A stretch of 7,653 nucleotides of DNA from an archaeon (GCA_021822995.1 JAKAPN010000047.1:1-7653); one strand, 5' to 3'; shown: positions 1 to 5,799, counted from the first letter of the stretch. Made by a program: numbers and translations. The notes: generated by a model not told the origin, from the letters alone.

Positions 1-81
1 ACTATACGCGACGTGGATCGTGCCGCCCGGCAAGAAGCCCGCCGCTGGAAGCCCACGGCTTCAGTCGTGGGAGGATGTCAC
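1..81 (+). mobile_element. right end of an IS200/IS605-family (TnpB) element
   Basis: Seen: a hairpin at 52-71 with CCCACGGC (52-59), loop TTCA (60-63) and GTCGTGGG (64-71), eight pairs including one G-U, followed by AGGATGTCAC (72-81). Known: GCCCACGGCTT-AG-CGTGGGAGGATGTCA is a very common right-end signature of archaeal and bacterial IS200/IS605 and IS607 TnpB elements, where the hairpin is the 3' part of the omega (right-end) RNA bound by TnpB. Inferred: the element ends near base 80 and its body lies to the left, outside the window. The bases from about 81 onward would then be the guide part of the omega RNA. The left end and most of tnpB cannot be seen, so it is unknown whether this is an intact element or a solo end. 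Confidence 0.6.
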
Positions 82-130
82 GGCAAAGCGCTCGGCGGAG
101 GGGGCCTATGGTGATTCGGGGGCGTTCTGA
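2..130 (+). CDS. possible C-terminal end of TnpB (partial, enters from the left edge)
   Basis: The frame starting at base 2 is open to TGA at 128-130 and encodes a 42-residue tail containing KPAAGSPRLQSWEDVT. TnpB open frames often run through the right-end hairpin, and tails of the type AGSP-L---EDV are common in IS605 TnpB annotations, which is why I prefer this frame. The other two forward frames are also open across the hairpin, so the assignment is weak, and none of the RuvC residues are in the window. If right, the last roughly 16 residues come from DNA outside the element end. The stop overlaps the ATG at 130 of the next frame (TGATG). Confidence 0.25.
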   Translation, partial: LYATWIVPPGKKPAAGSPRLQSWEDVTAKRSAEGAYGDSGAF

Positions 131-492
131 TGAATTGCGAATCCATGTCGCTTAATATCATGGGGTTACGAGTCTCAGACGTGGGACTCAGAGCCAGCGA
201 CCCGGAAGTCTTCGAGAACGCCGTCGCCTCGCTGGTGGACGTGGCCAGCATCCTGTTCGCCTACCAGATCGGGGCCTACGGGTTCGGTCTGGGGTTCGGG
301 GTGCTTTATGCGGGGTTCGATGCCTTCATAGTGATATGGATGAGGAAACCGATATCGCGTTTCGCGAGGGCGATAAACCCGTTCAGGCTCGTTAGGGCGC
401 AGCTGAATCCGACTGTCCCAGGGGACGGTCCCTCTGAAGATGCAAAACCAGTGTTCCTGCCAATGGCCGATATCAAGAGCGCTGAAAACTGA
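130..492 (+). CDS. small hypothetical membrane protein
   Basis: I do not recognise this 120-residue protein. Roughly residues 30-75 form one or two glycine- and aromatic-rich hydrophobic segments (VDVASILFAYQIGAYGFGLG, then VLYAGFDAFIVIW). A basic stretch follows (MRKPISRFARAINPFRLVR) and then a polar tail, which suggests one or two membrane helices with a cytoplasmic basic end. Third positions from about base 190 to 400 are strongly G/C biased with AGG and ATA codons, as in a real archaeal gene. The start is uncertain. ATG at 130 gives the longest frame and has GGGGG at 118-122. However, a TATA-like CTTAATAT at 151-158 would place transcription start near 180, exactly at the in-frame GTG at 181, so a leaderless 103-residue product is equally plausible. 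ATG at 145 and 160 are further options. Confidence 0.5.
   Translation: MNCESMSLNIMGLRVSDVGLRASDPEVFENAVASLVDVASILFAYQIGAYGFGLGFGVLYAGFDAFIVIWMRKPISRFARAINPFRLVRAQLNPTVPGDGPSEDAKPVFLPMADIKSAEN
151..158 (+). promoter_or_regulatory. TATA-like box for a leaderless start at 181
   Basis: CTTAATAT lies in an otherwise GC-rich context, about 26 bases upstream of the in-frame GTG at 181. That is the spacing expected of an archaeal leaderless promoter. The match is by eye only. Confidence 0.3.
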
Positions 493-628
493 GTGCGCCC
501 TTCCAAGCGGGAGCGCCCTCGATGCCGTGGCCAGGTACCCTTCGACCTTGTGGGGCCTGGTGAGCCGAGAGCCAAGGCGAGGCTGATGATATCCTCGCGA
601 GATACGGATCGGCAACTCGGCAAATCGG

Positions 629-636
629 CTTAAGTA
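629..636 (+). promoter_or_regulatory. TATA-like box upstream of the DUF5658-like gene
   Basis: CTTAAGTA lies in the 234-base gap between the genes ending at 492 and starting at 727. Transcription would begin near 659, giving a leader of roughly 70 bases before the ATG at 727, or almost none before the in-frame TTG at 664. Apart from this box and a short direct repeat GCGCCCT (494-500 and 511-517), I see nothing distinct in the gap. Confidence 0.3.
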
Positions 637-726
637 CGACGCGGGCTTCTTAGCATCCCGATTTTGGGTCTCGCGGCTCCTGCTCGTCTTGGACGTTGGA
701 AGGCTAGGCTCGTTTGGCACTACAAG

Positions 727-1128
727 ATGGCGTCAGAAAGGGACAAACGATGGATCATGCAGCTCGACCTCGAGACTCTGCAGGAGTTCGTCTGGCCGTT
801 GTTCATCGGGTTCGTGTGCCTGACCTTCCTGGACGTCTACACCACGACCCTGGCGTTCGACTTTGGTCCGCTCTTCCACGAGGAGAACCCCATCGCGGCT
901 GCGCTGTTCAACTTGCAGTTCCAGGGCTACCTCCTCGCTTTGGCCTTCAAGTATCTCCCAATGCTACCGCTGTTCTACCTCGTGTTCATACAAGACAAGA
1001 CTGGAAAGCACGAAATGCAGGTCAAGACGCTGAAGCTGGCGGGGCTGGTCACACTGGCAGGGGCCGATCTGTTCTTGTTCTACGTGGTAGGAATCAACAA
1101 TTTGCATGCTTTGCTCTTCGCACCATGA
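727..1128 (+). CDS. DUF5658-like four-helix membrane protein
   Basis: The 133-residue product has four hydrophobic segments: residues about 14-33 (VWPLFIGFVCLTFLDVYTTT), 50-65, 69-84 and 102-122. The first segment carries LDVYTTTLAF, and a loop reading HEENP (about residues 45-49) follows; later come a lysine at the start of a helix (AFKYLP) and a late GINN. The order LD--TT, then E-NP, then a helix with K, is typical of the DUF5658 family of small archaeal and bacterial membrane proteins, whose function is unknown. I chose the ATG at 727. The frame is open up to a TTG at 664, but the extra 21 residues look like non-coding sequence, and ATG 757 is a third option. No clear Shine-Dalgarno precedes any of them. 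It lies 105 bases upstream of the pilin and probably has its own transcript. Related enzymatic or transport roles cannot be judged from sequence. Confidence 0.7.
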   Translation: MASERDKRWIMQLDLETLQEFVWPLFIGFVCLTFLDVYTTTLAFDFGPLFHEENPIAAALFNLQFQGYLLALAFKYLPMLPLFYLVFIQDKTGKHEMQVKTLKLAGLVTLAGADLFLFYVVGINNLHALLFAP

Positions 1129-1156
1129 AGAGTTTGGGCGTTCCTCGCGTTTCTTG

Positions 1157-1170
1157 CTATAATAATATAG
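1157..1170 (+). promoter_or_regulatory. distal TATA box of the pilin gene
   Basis: CTATAATAATATAG is the most AT-rich stretch in this intergenic region. A start about 26 bases downstream (near 1190) would give a leader of about 43 bases that includes the GGAGGGG at 1216-1222, ten bases before the pilin ATG at 1233. Confidence 0.45.
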
Positions 1171-1182
1171 ACTTCAGACACT

Positions 1183-1200
1183 AATTGTTGATACACAATT
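1183..1200 (+). repeat. perfect 6-base inverted repeat between the two pilin TATA boxes
   Basis: AATTGT (1183-1188) and ACAATT (1195-1200) are separated by TGATAC. The repeat sits at the expected start site of the distal promoter and directly abuts the proximal TATA box. It is placed where a dimeric regulator could block one promoter or switch between the two. That role is inference; a six-base repeat in AT-rich DNA can arise by chance. Confidence 0.35.
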
Positions 1201-1201
1201 C

Positions 1202-1209
1202 TTATTTAA
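1202..1209 (+). promoter_or_regulatory. proximal TATA box of the pilin gene
   Basis: TTATTTAA is centred about 27 bases before the ATG at 1233. Transcription from here would be essentially leaderless and would exclude the Shine-Dalgarno GGAGGGG (1216-1222). Confidence 0.4.
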
Positions 1210-1232
1210 GCGGCTGGAGGGGTCTGAGTAAC

Positions 1233-1688
1233 ATGCAGATAACGAACGTCAAAGGAAGAAAAGCCATTTCGCCAGTCATAGCCACAGTCATCCTCATCGC
1301 AATCACACTCATCGCAGCCATCGCAATCGCAGGGTTCGTGTTCGGGCTGTTCGGGTCGTTCACGAGTACTGCCCGTCTGGCTGTTGCAGCCACTGTTATC
1401 ACTTCAGCATCTCCCGGCACTGGGACGATTACCATCCAAAATACCGGCACAGCTAACGCAGCAATCGACTCGATCACGCTCGTGTACGGAGGCATCACCT
1501 ACACCGGCACCATCGCGACTCCACCTACAGTGACAGCTGGGAGCTCCCTTTCATTGGTTCTGGGCACGACAGGTGGCTCCATCACCTGGAGCGCCACTCC
1601 GCCGGCAGGGACGTCGGGCGAGGCGTTCAGTGGGTCGCTAGGGGCCTCCAATGGCGGCGCAATCTCCTTCACTGGGACCTTCACCTAG
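1233..1688 (+). CDS. archaeal type IV pilin-like protein
   Basis: This is a structural subunit of an archaeal type IV pilus or related surface filament. The N-terminus is a class III signal region: a short basic leader MQITNVKGRKA, then ISPVIATVILIAITLIAAIA and onward to about residue 38. The SPVIA/SPVIG signature after an R/K-rich leader defines the archaeal pilin N-terminal domain. Prepilin peptidase (PibD/EppA type) would cut near A11-I12, leaving the hydrophobic helix that packs the filament core. Residues about 40-151 are rich in Thr, Ser, Gly and Ala, contain no Cys, and fit a beta-sandwich head likely to be exposed and possibly glycosylated. The length of 151 residues is normal for the family. 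I chose the ATG at 1233 because a strong GGAGGGG lies 10 bases upstream; the frame opens further to 1185, but that stretch holds the promoter. No pilus ATPase or platform gene is nearby, so the subunit must use machinery encoded elsewhere. Confidence 0.88.
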   Translation: MQITNVKGRKAISPVIATVILIAITLIAAIAIAGFVFGLFGSFTSTARLAVAATVITSASPGTGTITIQNTGTANAAIDSITLVYGGITYTGTIATPPTVTAGSSLSLVLGTTGGSITWSATPPAGTSGEAFSGSLGASNGGAISFTGTFT

Positions 1689-1707
1689 GCGGTAGAGCAA
1701 TGAAGTC

Positions 1708-1748
1708 AGGCGCACAGCCTGGCAACGCGGATGTGCGCCTCTCCTTTT
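1708..1748 (+). terminator. terminator hairpin after the pilin gene
   Basis: AGGCGCACA (1708-1716) and TGTGCGCCT (1732-1740) form a perfect nine-base stem with a 15-base loop. CTCC and four T residues (1745-1748) follow. It begins 20 bases after the pilin stop. The T run is also the first half of the next gene's TATA box. Confidence 0.55.
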
Positions 1749-1752
1749 ATAT
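1745..1752 (+). promoter_or_regulatory. TATA box of the five-gene membrane/acyltransferase block
   Basis: TTTTATAT is centred near 1748, which puts transcription start near 1774 and gives a leader of about 37 bases. The leader contains GGGAG (1797-1801), about nine bases before the TTG start at 1811. It is the only good promoter I see for the block ending at 5195. Confidence 0.5.
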
Positions 1753-1810
1753 GGCCTTGAGCCGCGGAACTAGAAGCTCCAGTGTCGAAGCCCGTCGGGA
1801 GTGAATGTAG

Positions 1811-2305
1811 TTGAATCCGATTTCCTTCCGCAACAAGACCGATATCGCCGGGGTTGTCGTCATGACGTTCGCGTTGTTCGGTTTCCTGGGAAACATAGGG
1901 ATTGACTACAACTGGGGGACTGGGATACCTAGTTACATCGCTATGGGCTACACTTTGACACTTGGCAGGGTGATTCCGCTGGTGCTCGGCTTTTATGGGG
2001 TAGAAACAGGGCTATACCTTCTGTTATTCCTGCTTTCCTTTCTCATACTTAACAGAGGAGAATCACGTGGACGGAACTTGCTTCAGACCATCCGCCTCGC
2101 AGGAACAGTCATTGTTCTATTCGAGCTTGGCCTTTGGTATTTCGTTCCATATTTCATGGATAAGTGGGTGATCGCCGCAGTTGCTGGGACCCCCCTGGCT
2201 GCGTTCACCAACTGGGACCTGCTCGGGTTGGGCGCCACCCTGCTTGTCATGACGCAAGGTCTGCTTCTCGTGACGAAATCCGAGCCAAAGATCGAGATTC
2301 CATGA
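1811..2305 (+). CDS. unknown four-to-five-helix membrane protein, FTN-motif family
   Basis: This 164-residue protein is not a family I can name. Hydrophobic segments lie at about residues 12-30, 52-80 (one long or two short helices), 96-115, 117-131 and 137-154, with a basic loop NRGESRGRN near 81-89. The C-terminal part, ELGLWYF (105-111) followed by AFTNWDLLG (131-139) and a last helix, matches the layout of the products starting at 2302 and 3484, so I treat it as a distant paralogue. The start must be TTG at 1811: an in-frame TAG lies at 1808-1810, and GGGAG at 1797-1801 gives good spacing. It is first in the operon and its TGA overlaps the next ATG by four bases (ATGA), suggesting coupled translation. 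No catalytic signature is visible. Confidence 0.75.
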   Translation: MNPISFRNKTDIAGVVVMTFALFGFLGNIGIDYNWGTGIPSYIAMGYTLTLGRVIPLVLGFYGVETGLYLLLFLLSFLILNRGESRGRNLLQTIRLAGTVIVLFELGLWYFVPYFMDKWVIAAVAGTPLAAFTNWDLLGLGATLLVMTQGLLLVTKSEPKIEIP

Positions 2306-2736
2306 AGACCGATTTCGGACTTGCGGTAATGTCGGCCACTGTACTCAATCTCCTGTTCGCCTGGACCAGCCACATGCTGGGCCCTCTGGGCGAATGGTTC
2401 ACCTATGTGTTCAGCAGAACGGGGTTGGCGACCGCTGATGTCCTGTCTGTTTTTCTAGTTTCTCTGTTCTATGTCTCCGCAGCGTCTCTGGCAGTCAGCA
2501 GCAGATTAGCGCCGAAGCTGACGCGTGCTCTGTTGTGGACATTCCTGTTGGTTCTTCCATTGCCAATTGAGGTCGCTCTCTTCGATTCGGGGGAGGTGGG
2601 CTTCCCGGTTATGACCATCGCTCCTGCGTGGCTCACTAACATGTTCCTCCTGACGGTCTGCATAGCGGGAAGTTCCACTGCTATACTTGTGGAATACGCG
2701 CTCCACCGTAAAATCAAAGGCAGCCTGGTCAGATGA
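2302..2736 (+). CDS. unknown membrane protein, TSH/TN-motif family (short form)
   Basis: This 144-residue polytopic protein has helices at about residues 6-27, 45-66, 76-95 and 112-132. I do not know the family, but it is clearly related to the C-terminal 160 residues of the protein starting at 3484. VLNLLFAWTSHMLGP (14-28) corresponds to LLNILFLGTSHVLSYP there, LPLPIEVALFD (85-95) to LPLGLEIFAFD, and PAWLTN (108-113) to PWFTN. The frame extends upstream to 2164, but that part reads through the previous gene. The ATG at 2302 is chosen because it forms an ATGA overlap with the preceding stop. The stop overlaps the next ATG in the same way (2733-2736). Conserved Ser-His, Glu and Asp residues lie near the membrane faces and could bind a ligand or metal; that is speculation. 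Confidence 0.75.
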   Translation: MKTDFGLAVMSATVLNLLFAWTSHMLGPLGEWFTYVFSRTGLATADVLSVFLVSLFYVSAASLAVSSRLAPKLTRALLWTFLLVLPLPIEVALFDSGEVGFPVMTIAPAWLTNMFLLTVCIAGSSTAILVEYALHRKIKGSLVR

Positions 2737-3416
2737 AGTGGCCGCTCTCAGGCCCAAGTGTGCTCACAACGCTAAACAGGGGCCTGAACATCACTTTTGG
2801 CGCCGAAGTCGCAGTGCTGGTAGCGTATTCCGCACTCAAGATCGCTTACTTCGGCCCGAATGCCCAGGTTGACTTCTACATCGTCTATCCGTATTGTCAC
2901 ACTGTTATTCTTTGGGGCGTTTCCTACCTGCTTGTGAAGAGATTCTATCCCATCAAAGTACTGTATTTCGTGTTTCTCTGGGGGTTTGAGGAACTCGCCT
3001 GGAACACAGCCTACTTCCTGGCCAAGTACCCGGCCAGCCTGGCCTGGGGTTCTGTCATGGCTTCACCTGAATGGTATCGCTACATACTGATCCTGTCGCT
3101 GATCTCAGGGCTCGGCGTACTGGCCATCAGGAGAAATATGGCCGTAGATTTCAAGTGGGTCATAGGGTTCCTCATGTTTGAATCGGTTTACCTCGTCTCA
3201 GGAGCACCGGTTGTCTTCGGTGCTTTTGGGCAGGGTTACACCCCTTCGAACTGGGTCTGGGAGACACTATACAACGTCCTTGCAATGGTATTTTATCTGG
3301 GTATGTTCAAGGAAAGGGTTCCGGCCCGTCACGCAGTTCTCCGAACGATGAACAAGTTGTCAGTAAGACAGTTTGCGAATGCAGGCCCAGACTGCCTAGA
3401 GGCGGCGGGAGATTGA
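2733..3416 (+). CDS. unknown seven-helix membrane protein with buried glutamates
   Basis: The 227-residue product has about seven hydrophobic segments: residues 20-40, 48-68, 74-96, 115-132, 142-160, 160-170 and 174-192, with a polar C-terminal tail from about 196. It is not obviously of the TSH/TN type. Three segments carry glutamate beside aromatic residues: GFEELAWN (84-91), MFESVYLVSG (148-157) and WVWETLYN (174-181). Glu with Trp/Tyr/Asn repeated in different helices could line a pocket or a proton path, but I know of no named family with this set. The ATG overlaps the previous stop (ATGA). The gene ends 67 bases before the next start, the only real gap in the operon. No signal peptide or cysteine pair is seen. 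Confidence 0.75.
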   Translation: MKWPLSGPSVLTTLNRGLNITFGAEVAVLVAYSALKIAYFGPNAQVDFYIVYPYCHTVILWGVSYLLVKRFYPIKVLYFVFLWGFEELAWNTAYFLAKYPASLAWGSVMASPEWYRYILILSLISGLGVLAIRRNMAVDFKWVIGFLMFESVYLVSGAPVVFGAFGQGYTPSNWVWETLYNVLAMVFYLGMFKERVPARHAVLRTMNKLSVRQFANAGPDCLEAAGD

Positions 3417-3458
3417 TCATGTCACAGCCTTCCATCACGAGTCTTGGGCGACAGGTTT

Positions 3459-3475
3459 CTCCTCCAATCGAGGAG
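3459..3475 (+). promoter_or_regulatory. hairpin that pairs the Shine-Dalgarno of the gene at 3484
   Basis: CTCCTC (3459-3464) and GAGGAG (3470-3475) form a perfect six-base stem with loop CAATC. GAGGAG is also the Shine-Dalgarno, eight bases before the ATG at 3484. The only operon gene not translationally coupled to its upstream neighbour therefore has a ribosome site that can be sequestered. Confidence 0.45.
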
Positions 3476-3483
3476 CTGATACT

Positions 3484-4242
3484 ATGATTAACAGGCTTAG
3501 GCTCTTGCCGGTTCTGGTTTCGAGCCTTTTCTTGTTCTTTCTGATAACCATTTACGAAATAGCAAGCCAAGCGCAAGCAGAAGACACTGCTCGAACACTA
3601 GTTTCCACTGCTAATGGATTACAATGGACTCAACTTTACCCGAATTGGTTCTTTCAGGTTTTGATGGCTCTAGTGACGATGATGGCGGTTGGCCTGGCAA
3701 TCTTGGTGGCCCGATACTTTGGAAAGTCATTTTGGCCAAGCCGCAATCAGCTTGCCTCAAGGAGGACATATCTCGCGTCGATATTACTCCTCAATATACT
3801 GTTTCTCGGAACATCGCACGTCTTGTCCTACCCTCCGTTTCCATTCTATCAAACATACAACATCATCATTGCTCAATTATGCTCTCTCTTCTGGATGGGC
3901 CTTCAGGAGTTTTACGATTTCTTCTCGTTGCTGCTTGCGTTACTCCTGATTCTTTCAACGTCTAGTAGGTATCAGAATCTAGGAGCCAAGAAAGCATTCC
4001 TAAATGTGGCTCAGGTCTTTTCTCTTGCGCTTTTGCCGCTGGGGCTTGAAATTTTCGCTTTCGACCATTCGGAATGGAACCTACACGTTACCCAGTTTCA
4101 GGCTGATTATGGAATCTTTCCCTGGTTCACCAACGCGGACTTGTTCTTCGTGTCAACGGTGATGTTCGTTGCCGTCACCCTTCTCAAATGGTCTCCATTT
4201 CTGCGGATCACCCGCGAGCGGCGACACTTTAAAGCACGTTGA
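3484..4242 (+). CDS. unknown membrane protein, TSH/TN-motif family (long form)
   Basis: This 252-residue protein has a hydrophobic N-terminus (residues 8-28) and an outside-type loop (29-53). Helices follow at about 55-77, 96-114, 127-159 (two), 172-193 and 218-235, then a basic tail RITRERRHFKAR. Residues 95-245 form the same module as the protein starting at 2302: LLNILFLGTSH (101-111), LPLGLEIFAFD (184-194) and FPWFTNADLFF (212-222). The first 95 residues are an extra part of about two helices. The loop between FD and FTN is longer here and includes HSEWNLHVTQFQ, with two His. The start is supported by GAGGAG (3470-3475). Sampled GC (about 45% in bases 3541-3600) is clearly lower than in the flanking HEPN/MNT genes (60-67%), which may reflect later acquisition or relaxed composition in this block. 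Function unknown. Confidence 0.78.
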   Translation: MINRLRLLPVLVSSLFLFFLITIYEIASQAQAEDTARTLVSTANGLQWTQLYPNWFFQVLMALVTMMAVGLAILVARYFGKSFWPSRNQLASRRTYLASILLLNILFLGTSHVLSYPPFPFYQTYNIIIAQLCSLFWMGLQEFYDFFSLLLALLLILSTSSRYQNLGAKKAFLNVAQVFSLALLPLGLEIFAFDHSEWNLHVTQFQADYGIFPWFTNADLFFVSTVMFVAVTLLKWSPFLRITRERRHFKAR

Positions 4243-5195
4243 CGTCCAGAGGTGAAATACCCGGCCTCACTGGCATGCGTGGATTAGCATCTCTTTACGT
4301 CCTAATATATCACATCGGCGTTTTATTTCCGTCCTTCGGGTACTTGCTGACAGTCTCGCGCCTCGGTTTCTATGGTTGGTCTGGTGTAGACTTCTTCTTC
4401 GTGCTCAGCGGATACCTGCTCGCATTCTTGTATTCAGATACGGGAGTCGACATTAGATATGTATTGAAGCGCGTGTTCCGGACCTTCCCGCTGTACTATC
4501 TCTGCGTAATCCTCTTCGCAATAGCTGGTTATGTCCACCTATCTCCTCTTTGGATTATCTATGCCCAGAATTACTTTCCGCAGACGTTCGTAGCTCTTCC
4601 CTTTTGGACTCTGGCGCTTGAGGAAGCGTTCTATTTTATCCTCTTCCCAGCACTGCTCTGGATCTCGAAGCGGGCGGACTCGACCTATCTGCTTATTCTT
4701 GCCGCCGCCCTCAGTCTATCTTATCGGTTCCTGGTCCCACACACTGATTACGCATTGCAGCAGTTACCCTCTTACCTCGTTGATTATGTTGCAGGAATGT
4801 GGGTCGCAAGGGCCAAACTTCCGAACGCCTCGTGGTTAAATGGAGCTGGCGTTGCAGTCTGGGTCGGTGCTGGTCTCATCTTGGTAGAGAATCTGAACAA
4901 CCCAATCGCACCAGTACTCGACGCTTTGGCGTATTCCTTGATCATTGCCACAATGCAGGGAAGCCGCGTGTTTACCAACCGGGTGTCCCTGTGGTTGGGC
5001 CGAATTTCGTACTCTCTCTATCTCAGCCAACTGCTCATACTCCTCCCGCTTGCCCGTTTGGTCCTGCCCATGATTTTGGTGGTTCCGCTGGGAGCCCTTG
5101 GGTGCCTCCTGCTCGCGTACGCACTCAGGACGAGAATTGAGGAGCCATTTCTCCTCTTGGGTAGATTGGTTATTGCAAGAGTGCAACAGGATTAG
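4239..5195 (+). CDS. membrane acyltransferase, acyltransferase-3 family (OafA-like)
   Basis: These integral membrane enzymes transfer acetyl or other acyl groups from a cytoplasmic donor to sugars or lipids on the outer side. The family pattern is clear. R14-GLASLYVLIYH with H25, the proposed catalytic histidine, is followed by VDFFFVLSGYLLAF (50-63), KRVFRTFPLYY (77-87), FWTLALEEAFYFILFP (122-137), LGRISYSLYLSQ (253-264) and RIEEPFLLLGR (299-309). About ten helices fill the 318 residues, and there is no SGNH extension, so this is a minimal form. One oddity is that the usual His in the YLWH-type motif is Gln (SLYLSQ). The TTG at 4239 overlaps the preceding stop (TTGA). Later in-frame starts such as ATG 4275 would remove the conserved GLTGMRGL region. 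Its place at the end of the operon suggests it modifies a substrate handled by the other four proteins, possibly a surface glycan; this is inference. Confidence 0.9.
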   Translation: MTSRGEIPGLTGMRGLASLYVLIYHIGVLFPSFGYLLTVSRLGFYGWSGVDFFFVLSGYLLAFLYSDTGVDIRYVLKRVFRTFPLYYLCVILFAIAGYVHLSPLWIIYAQNYFPQTFVALPFWTLALEEAFYFILFPALLWISKRADSTYLLILAAALSLSYRFLVPHTDYALQQLPSYLVDYVAGMWVARAKLPNASWLNGAGVAVWVGAGLILVENLNNPIAPVLDALAYSLIIATMQGSRVFTNRVSLWLGRISYSLYLSQLLILLPLARLVLPMILVVPLGALGCLLLAYALRTRIEEPFLLLGRLVIARVQQD

Positions 5196-5273
5196 GCGCG
5201 CAACTTGGCGGGGTGGGTGGGCTTTTTCACCTCTGTGGTGCACGTCGACGACGCGACCTTTCATCGCATGGCA

Positions 5274-5308
5274 ACACCAATGACCAGGCCATCCGGTGCG
5301 ATTGGTGT
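5274..5308 (+). repeat. long hairpin downstream of the acyltransferase gene
   Basis: ACACCAAT (5274-5281) and ATTGGTGT (5301-5308) are perfect inverted repeats. The 19-base interior can form a second short stem (ACC-GG against CCGGT around CCAT), giving one extended hairpin. No T run follows, so it is not a classical terminator. It may be part of a 3' untranslated region or of an unknown RNA. Confidence 0.4.
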
Positions 5309-5711
5309 GGGCTTGTTGTATGCCCGGTACCATCAAGTTGGCAGCGCCCTAGCTTCTGATATCGGGAAAGTAAGGAATCTCCACCAGTTTTACTATTTAG
5401 AGTACGAATCCACGAATACGCCCTGAGCATTGAAGAAGTTCGCGGGCAGCCTGCACCTGCGGAGAGACAGTTCGCGGGACTTGCTTCTCCGAGCGAGCGA
5501 AGTCTGATCGCTTTGGACGACAACTGCTTCTCTCGACTCAATCTCCGGTGGACACGATTGCCATGAAGGTGATGAAGGCGACGGCGGCATCCATCCGGCG
5601 GCCGGTTTCGGCTTTCCGGAGGGCGCCCAGCTCTCGGCCGGTGGTTAGGCGCATCCTTTGCGAAAGGGCATGAGCGTGAGTTCAGGGGACGTGAGACTGC
5701 GACCCAGCTCG

Positions 5712-5790
5712 GAGCAGAGCCTACAGGCGCGCCCCGGGTGATGGAGCTTCAGCCACCTGCTCGGCCCCCCGGGGGGAGGGGCATCCCTCC
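5712..5790 (+). repeat. cluster of GC-rich inverted repeats
   Basis: GAGCAG (5712-5717) can pair with CTGCTC (5757-5762), CCCCCC with GGGGGG (5765-5776), and GGAGGG with CCCTCC around GCAT (5775-5790). The last two stems overlap and are alternatives. The density of pairing suggests a structured RNA or a GC-rich end sequence of a mobile element. I cannot match it to a known RNA family. Confidence 0.3.
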
Positions 5791-5799
5791 ACATTCGCA

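Noticed and set aside
175..720. 181-residue minus-strand open frame opposite the first small membrane protein
   Set aside because: Rich in Arg/Pro/His with no hydrophobic core or motif, and it crosses the apparent promoter at 629-636. It looks like the antisense shadow of the GC-biased plus-strand gene.
714..1184. 156-residue plus-strand frame overlapping the DUF5658-like gene
   Set aside because: Composition is Arg/Gly/His-rich without structure, whereas the overlapping frame has four clean helices and family motifs.
5205..5426. 73-residue plus-strand frame after the acyltransferase gene
   Set aside because: No Shine-Dalgarno, mixed codon use, no hydrophobic or conserved pattern, and it contains the 5274-5308 hairpin. 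It may be real but I cannot support it.
5404..5481. T-loop-like strings GAGTACGAATCC and AGTTCGCGGGAC suggesting tRNA
   Set aside because: No acceptor, D or anticodon stems can be drawn around either one.
5563..5673. 36-residue basic frame starting MKVMKATAAS
   Set aside because: No promoter or ribosome site, and arginine-rich translation is expected by chance in this GC-rich stretch.
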